Origin: Pigoraptor vietnamica | Lineage: Eukaryota; Opisthokonta; Filasterea | DNA: 13,230 bases | Reading direction: 5' to 3' | Assembly (NCBI GenBank): GCA_943704525.1 | Contig: CALSCQ010000908.1 | Span: forward strand, 1-13,230 | The notes under the pieces: generated by a model | What the model saw: the letters and a program-made list of their open reading frames with translations, nothing else | The model's database searches: none | What the model was told of the DNA's origin: nothing | Program-made: the position numbers and the translations under genes | Part shown: positions 8,800-13,230 of the stretch, one piece after another | Layout of the letters: the number at the start of each line of letters is the position of its first letter | Position numbering within the stretch: the first letter of the stretch is position 1

Positions 8800-9250
8800 T
8801 TTGGTCTCAGAAGCGCTCAGAGACCGCGTGGCACCACGAAATCATTTCCCGATGGACGTCTGCATCCGCTGCTGCCTCTCGCAGCATTCGTCAACAACAC
8901 TGCCGCACAATAAAATGGTACGCAAAACCCCTCTCTGTGTGTGCTCCCCACTGAGTCGCGTGGGTCGCGAAGGGGGCTTGGCGCTTTTCGGTGTTTGAAT
9001 CCAACCACTCGCTGCGCTCACATGCGCGCGACGAGTACTCGTACACACACAAAGATGGCAATCGAGGATCTAAATATAGGAACATGCCTGATTTGGTTGT
9101 GTGTTACCCGGACATAGCTTCGATTAATTTGGCTATATGTCAACTTTCATCATGTATGAAATCAGTTACATTTCACTGAGTACTTGTGATCATAAATGTA
9201 TCTATTAAGCTGTTTTTGAGTGCACGATGTCCAATTATTATGATTCAGTA
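8800..9250. other. Upstream region of dabAB and AT-rich intergenic DNA
   Basis: The first ~200 bases must hold the 5' UTR and promoter of dabAB. A plus-strand AATAAA sits at 8909-8914 with no matching upstream plus-strand gene, so it is probably chance. From about 9060 to 9240 the DNA becomes clearly AT-richer than the rest of the window. I find no convincing gene here. Confidence 0.5.
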
Positions 9251-9256
9251 TGGATG

Positions 9257-9580
9257 TCACCCACAGTTGGTGTGGTTTGCCGCTCGGGTGATGTGTCCGC
9301 GAAAACGTCCACTCGTCCTCCAATCGCACTCGGGGGCAGCGAGTTTGAAATTTTCAGTGTTCAGGCGGGTGTTGCACGCGCCACAATACACACCGCTGCA
9401 AGTTAAGATGAACAACTTCTTCGTGCACCGTGACGTCCCTCTGTGTACCGCTGGTGAGTTTAAATTAAGGCGGTCCACGCAAATCGCGCAGTGCCCGACG
9501 ACGGCGTCGCTGGGACACTGTTCGCCCGGACTCAGCGCCGACGGAATTCCAACGGAGAGGCAACACAATACAGCTCTCAA
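9257..9580 (-). CDS. Possible exon or remnant with a degenerate RING-like Cys cluster
   Basis: The minus frame contains GHCAICVDRL, then KKLFILTCSGVYCGACNTRL, then APECDW. C-x2-C followed by T-C-x-x-x-x-C-x2-C is the spacing of the first part of a RING finger, and the FxLTCxxxxCxxC form recalls ZIP3/RNF212-type RINGs, but the RING histidine is Gly and only one of the last two cysteines is present. No ATG opens this frame nearby. The region just upstream offers an acceptor (cgaacag|tgtccc) at phase 0, so it could be the terminal exon of a minus-strand gene whose earlier exons are unresolved. It may equally be a decayed gene or chance. Plus-strand frames overlap it and cannot also be real. Confidence 0.3.
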   Translation of the reverse strand: MRAVLCCLSVGIPSALSPGEQCPSDAVVGHCAICVDRLNLNSPAVHRGTSRCTKKLFILTCSGVYCGACNTRLNTENFKLAAPECDWRTSGRFRGHITRAANHTNCG

Positions 9581-9719
9581 GACCTTCTTGCACCACGACT
9601 TTTGGTGCCTGTGCTCACTGCTGACGAGCTCGTCTTGGGCGCCGGACCGGCAGGCGCACTGTCACTGAGTGTCGGGCCGAACTAGGGGCGACTCCACTGG
9701 GACGGCCTCCTGCAATCGT

Positions 9720-9882
9720 CGGCGGGTCCTTACAGCGCCGCGCTCCTTCCTTTCCAACACGCTCTGATTGCCTTGGGGTCCTTATAGCGCCCCTTTTCAA
9801 CACTCTCTGATTGCCTTGTGGTCCTTATAGCGCCGCGCTCCATCCTTTTCAACCTAACCCTCTCCGAGATTATTACCTTGGG
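9720..9882. repeat. Short diverged tandem repeat, about three units of 43-62 bp
   Basis: Units share ggtccttatagcgcc near their start and a ctctgattgccttg-like end; they begin near 9725, 9777 and 9821. The third unit is lengthened and diverged (ctctccgagattattacctt in place of ctctgattgcctt). The repeated tccttayag also looks like a splice acceptor. No function is evident. Confidence 0.7.
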
Positions 9883-10302
9883 AGGTCCAGCCGGGCTGGA
9901 TGCGGCCGTCGAGTCCGAACAAACGGCGGGTGTGGACGAGGCGCGGCATCTGTTCGACTGATCAGACCTGCACCCGTGCCCTGGAATGGGAACGCGAACG
10001 CTGCGAAGCAAGGTTAGTAGCACTGCTCGGCTGCGGAGATTTCGACACCTGCGAAACGTCCCATCCTCGTTGTGCTGACGAATTGGGTGCCTATGTAATG
10101 CACTTGCCCCCATCCATTAACCCTTCAATAAAATGTAGCAATCGGAACTTATTTGTTCCGCCGCATTTTAAGTCTCGCACACTAAACTATGCTCCTAAAA
10201 TGAATCACTGCCTTGGCACTTAATGCAACATCTGTAATCGACGCGTAAACTCGACAGTCGCGCACCGAGCGTAATGCCCGCAGCGGCGACGTCATTGAGC
10301 AG
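9883..10302. other. Intergenic region downstream of the tetraspan-PLAC8 gene
   Basis: This stretch must contain the 3' end of the minus-strand tetraspan-PLAC8 gene. A plus-strand AATAAA lies at 10127-10132 followed by a T-rich stretch (cttatttgttcc), which could end an unidentified plus-strand transcript. Both strands show short coding-like stretches at 9840-9961 that I cannot join into a gene. Confidence 0.4.
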
Positions 10303-12596
10303 CTACTGGAGCCCGGGCGGTGCCGGCGTCGAGTGCTGCGGCTGTTCCTGCGGCGGTGCGACATAGTACGGCAGCGGCTGGCCAGAAGGCGGCGCCACGA
10401 AATACTGCTGCGGTCCGGCACCAGGCGGCGGCGCGTAGTAAGGCGGCTGTCCAGGGCCCGGGGGCGTAGTGTAGTAGACGACGCCGGATTGCGCCTGCGC
10501 GGGAATGGGTTGCGCGGCGTAGGGCTGCACGTTGACGACCGGCTGCGCGCCCAGCGTCGTCGATGCCGATGTCATCTGTTGCTGCGTAGGAACATACGAC
10601 GACAGAGTGGCCACCGGGTTTAGGGCCACCTCGCCGGCGGCGTATCCGCCCCTGCCAGAGCGACGCGCCTTGACCTCGCGGATGTCCTGGCAAATCGCGC
10701 ACGGCGCCGCGCACAGCATGGTCTTGAGTGAATCGGTCCAACGGTCGCCGAGCTGGAGGACGCGGCGCACGCGAAGGCGCAGCATGATCATTCCGAGAGA
10801 CGGGCAGACGAGTGCGACGCAGCAGAGAACGAAGTCAAACGGGCCACCCTCGACGTCTCCTCCTGCCTTGCCCATAACGCACGAGTGGCATCCGCAGCAC
10901 ACGGCCATGCACGACTCCGGATCGTCGCCGCACGCGCAGGCACCCGACGAATACAGGTTTGGAGCGACCTGTCCGTCGTCGGCGACGACGCCGTAGCGGG
11001 GGTCCCAATCGCCGCGCGCGTTTGACTCGCGAATGTCCTGCACGGCGGCGCAGACGGGGCAACAGCACGAGGCGCAGAACGACGCGAAACCCGACCGTTG
11101 GATGCCGTACTTGCGCTGGACGCGCGAGCGAAGGAACCACCCACCGAGGCACGGCGCGACGTATGCCGACACAAAATAGAAGAACCAGTCAAAGTACGAG
11201 CCCTCCACGTCGCCGCCGGCCTTGGCAACCATCAGGGGATACGCGCAGCATGTGCAGCAGCAGATCGATTCCTCGGCGTCGCAGCAGTCGCAGAGGCCGT
11301 GCGTGTAGTCATTGGCTGCGGGGTTTCCCTTGTTCGCGTCGACCAAGCGCACCGGTTGGCCCGGCTGAGCCGTGCCGTGGTAGACCGTCTTGCCACTTTC
11401 AGACGCAATGAGACCAACGCGGTCCGACGCGGTTCCTGCAAATTTTCAGTTTAGAAACGAGGAAACGTAACGTCGGTGCTCCATAAAAGTAAAACAGCAC
11501 TCAACCATCATCCGACGTGAGCTACCCCGAGTGAGTGCGGTAAGAGTTTGGCCACGCGGCTCACCGCTCCTACGGATCTCGCTCTCGGCAGCCGTCGCGC
11601 GGTTCATGAGCCACCACAGGTAGAGAACAGCTCCAGCCACCAACACAAAGAGAATGGCTGCGACAGTGCAAAGATAAAATCCCGCCGCGAGTTTCTGCGT
11701 GAGGAGTGTGGGATACTGGCCGGCCAATTCCAGCATTACGAGCAATGCGGTCCACGGCGGAGTGTCCACACGCTTCGAATAAGCGGAGTACGACGCGAAC
11801 GCGATGATGCCTGCGACGGCTGGCTCGGGACCGCAGCCGGCATGTGCGATAAGCCTTCAGTTCAATACACTATGACACTGAAGCACCACAGCTTGCAGCG
11901 ATACGAAGACGTGAAGCGGTACTCGGAATACTGACGCCGGCATAAAAAAACAGTGCTCTCGGCCGTATTCCCCCGATATTCCACTCCAGTCGTCATAAGG
12001 CACGCACGGTGAAACGGCACGCACAAACACACACCGTGGCACCCACCCGCAATGACGGCACAGGCGAGAGTAGCCGTGACAAGCCTCTTCTCGGTCGCCG
12101 GCTCAGCGGCACTGCGCCGACGCTGCGCACTATATACTCCGTAGCCCGAAACAGCAGCGCAGCCGGCACCGGCGAGTATCGCGACGATGGCGAATGCGAG
12201 GGTGACGCGGCTTGTAGGGCTGAGAGACTCAATGGTGGCTGTCCTGTCGCAGGTGTGCAGATCGCCGAACATGGAGTTGGAACAGACGTTGAGGAGGTTC
12301 GCGCGGAACACAAAGGAGCCGATGCGGAGCGCCCGGTCGATTTTGTCTATCTCCCTCTGATACCCCGGAATGTCGCTGTAGTCGTAGCCCCACTTCCTGC
12401 CGGCCCTAATCTCCGCGATGAATTCCGCGAACGTCGTGCGGTCCCGCGTCATCAACAAAGCATTGGGCGAGGCGGTTGCCGTCAGCCACGGCACCGTGTC
12501 CGCAGGCGCTCCGACGGCGACGATGAGCAGGACGCAGCCCACGAAGGCGCAGATGGCTGTGGCCGACATGCTGATGAGACGTGTGTCCGAATCCAT
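10303..12596 (-). CDS. Four-helix membrane protein with two PLAC8 domains and a Pro-rich tail
   Basis: Exons are 12596-12047, 11819-11565 and 11435-10303 (TAG): 1938 nt, 645 aa, both junctions phase 1, introns 227 and 129 nt with GTGGGT and GTGAGC donors. The ATG at 12596 has a strong context (A at -3, G at +4). Helices fall at about 11-30, 131-152, 172-196 and 227-254, with a long first loop carrying C105 and C116, a tetraspan-like plan. PLAC8 domain 1 is about residues 314-406 (GLCDCC, ICCCTCCAYP, then CASCCCPVCAAVQDIRE). Domain 2 is about 434-526 (CACGDDPESCMAVCCGCHSC, then CAAPCAICQDIREVKAR). Both share KAGGDVEG. Residues 541-645 are rich in Pro, Tyr and Gln (PPYYAPPPGAGPQQYF). PLAC8 proteins include plant FW2.2/CNR, PCR cadmium-resistance and MCA proteins; a metal or calcium role here is inference. 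Substrate unknown. Confidence 0.82.
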
Positions 12597-12880
12597 GTTG
12601 GCCGGACCGCACACGACGCGGGACGGTAGCCGGGATGCAGGGGAGCCGGGTCCGCGGTGGCGAACAATTATAATGGAGAGTGCTCCGGGGCACAGTGCGG
12701 CTTGATTTCAGTTCACTCCCCACTGACACTGCGCCGGTGGCCGTTGCCACTGACTGAGCGTACCGCGTTGCCGCGTGTGTGTCGGTCGGCAGACGGGTGC
12801 GTTGAGTTTGGCGGTCGCCGGGGGAGTGCGTGCGGGGGTGTTGTTGTTGTTGCTGCGCCCTACCCCGGATGTATTCGGTG
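12597..12880. promoter_or_regulatory. Upstream region of the tetraspan-PLAC8 gene with a possible TATA-like box
   Basis: This interval precedes the ATG at 12596 on the minus strand. The sequence ttataattg read on the minus strand near 12673-12665 lies about 70-75 nt before the start and could serve as a TATA-like element. A short (GTT)n run sits at about 12838-12852. No coding frame here is convincing. Confidence 0.2.
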
Positions 12881-13048
12881 TTACACCGGGCCGACACCCT
12901 CGTGCCCACTGAAGTGGCAGGCGATTGAAATTCCGATCTTTGCAAAATGGCGCACGTCGTTCTGTCTGAGTCGCGCGCAAGGTGTGTGACTCCTCGCAGC
13001 GAATTTCGGGTTGTGAAACTCGTTTGCTTTCGCCCTGATCCGGTCAAT
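12881..13048 (-). CDS. Possible C-terminal exon of an unidentified minus-strand gene
   Basis: The frame ending at TAA 12883-12881 is open for about 70 codons and contains LAAIDRIRAKANEFHNPKFA and NDVRHFAKIGISIACHFSGH, finishing EGVGPV. A good acceptor (ctcctcgcag, minus strand, AG about 13050-13049) would begin the exon just after a pyrimidine-rich stretch, and any upstream exon would lie beyond the GT microsatellite, outside the window. There is no internal Met to start translation, consistent with a terminal exon rather than a whole gene. I do not recognise the protein. It might be a chance open frame. Confidence 0.33.
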   Translation of the reverse strand: MDRIRAKANEFHNPKFAARSHTPCARLRQNDVRHFAKIGISIACHFSGHEGVGPV

Positions 13049-13068
13049 GGCAGCAAGGCTGCGAGGAG
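12990..13068. repeat. 11-bp perfect inverted repeat
   Basis: ctcctcgcagc at 12990-13000 is the exact reverse complement of gctgcgaggag at 13058-13068, with 57 bases between. It overlaps the putative C-terminal exon, and one arm contains its proposed splice acceptor. Significance is unclear. Confidence 0.6.
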
Positions 13069-13113
13069 CGGTGTCTATGTGCGTGCCTGTCTGTGCGATC
13101 GGAGTGTATTGTG

Positions 13114-13230
<117 letters not shown>

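Noticed and set aside
8909-8914. AATAAA polyadenylation signal on the plus strand
   Set aside because: No plus-strand gene lies upstream of it; the neighbouring gene is on the other strand.
9411-9685. Plus-strand model starting MNNFFVHRDVPLC with a GTGAGT donor and ending GALSLSVGPN
   Set aside because: It needs a 38-nt intron (9454-9491), well below the other introns here, and overlaps the minus-strand RING-like frame; no family is recognised.
9840-9963. Plus-strand stretch reading LTLSEIITLGGPAGLDAAV and onward
   Set aside because: It looks coding for about 40 residues but has no start, ends in a stop, and cannot be joined in phase to nearby plus-strand pieces; the minus-strand reading is equally good.

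Overview
The window is nuclear DNA of a GC-rich, intron-bearing single-celled eukaryote. Three of its genes assemble only when short introns (about 66-230 nt, donors mostly GTGNG/GTGAG/GTATG, acceptors YAG) are removed, and at every junction the codon phases match. There is no ribosome-binding-site or operon layout, and long CA/GT tracts and minisatellites are present. The style fits a free-living protist such as an amoebozoan, but the sequence alone does not fix the lineage.

Layout, left to right. Plus strand, 1-1673: the 3' part of an ABCG-type ABC transporter (membrane half), with four introns and a 12-nt microexon. Minus strand, 4452-2013: a nine-exon gene for a charged, partly coiled-coil protein of about 225 aa that I do not recognise. 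One of its introns is filled by a six-copy ~122-bp minisatellite and another by a CA/GT microsatellite. Minus strand, 8799-4702: a single uninterrupted 1365-codon reading frame that fuses DabA (DUF2309, zinc carbonic-anhydrase-like) to DabB (NuoL/antiporter-like membrane subunit), behind an N-terminus with mitochondrial-presequence character. This is the most remarkable object in the window. Minus strand, 12596-10303: a three-exon gene for a four-helix membrane protein with two PLAC8 cysteine-rich domains and a Pro/Tyr/Gln-rich tail. The intervening 8800-10302 holds only weak coding signals (a degenerate RING-like ORF), an AT-rich stretch and a short tandem repeat. At the right edge a possible C-terminal exon on the minus strand runs into a GT microsatellite that leaves the window.

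Functionally, three of the four clear genes encode membrane transport or membrane-sensor proteins: an ABCG exporter, an inorganic-carbon pump and a PLAC8 protein (a family linked to metal and calcium handling). The DabA-DabB protein, if mitochondrial, would use the proton gradient to drive CO2 hydration and bicarbonate accumulation in the matrix, a role described so far in prokaryotes as a two-gene, two-subunit system. The genes are adjacent but not obviously co-regulated: ABCG and the unknown gene are convergent, while the unknown gene, dabAB and the tetraspan-PLAC8 gene run in the same direction with separate intergenic regions.
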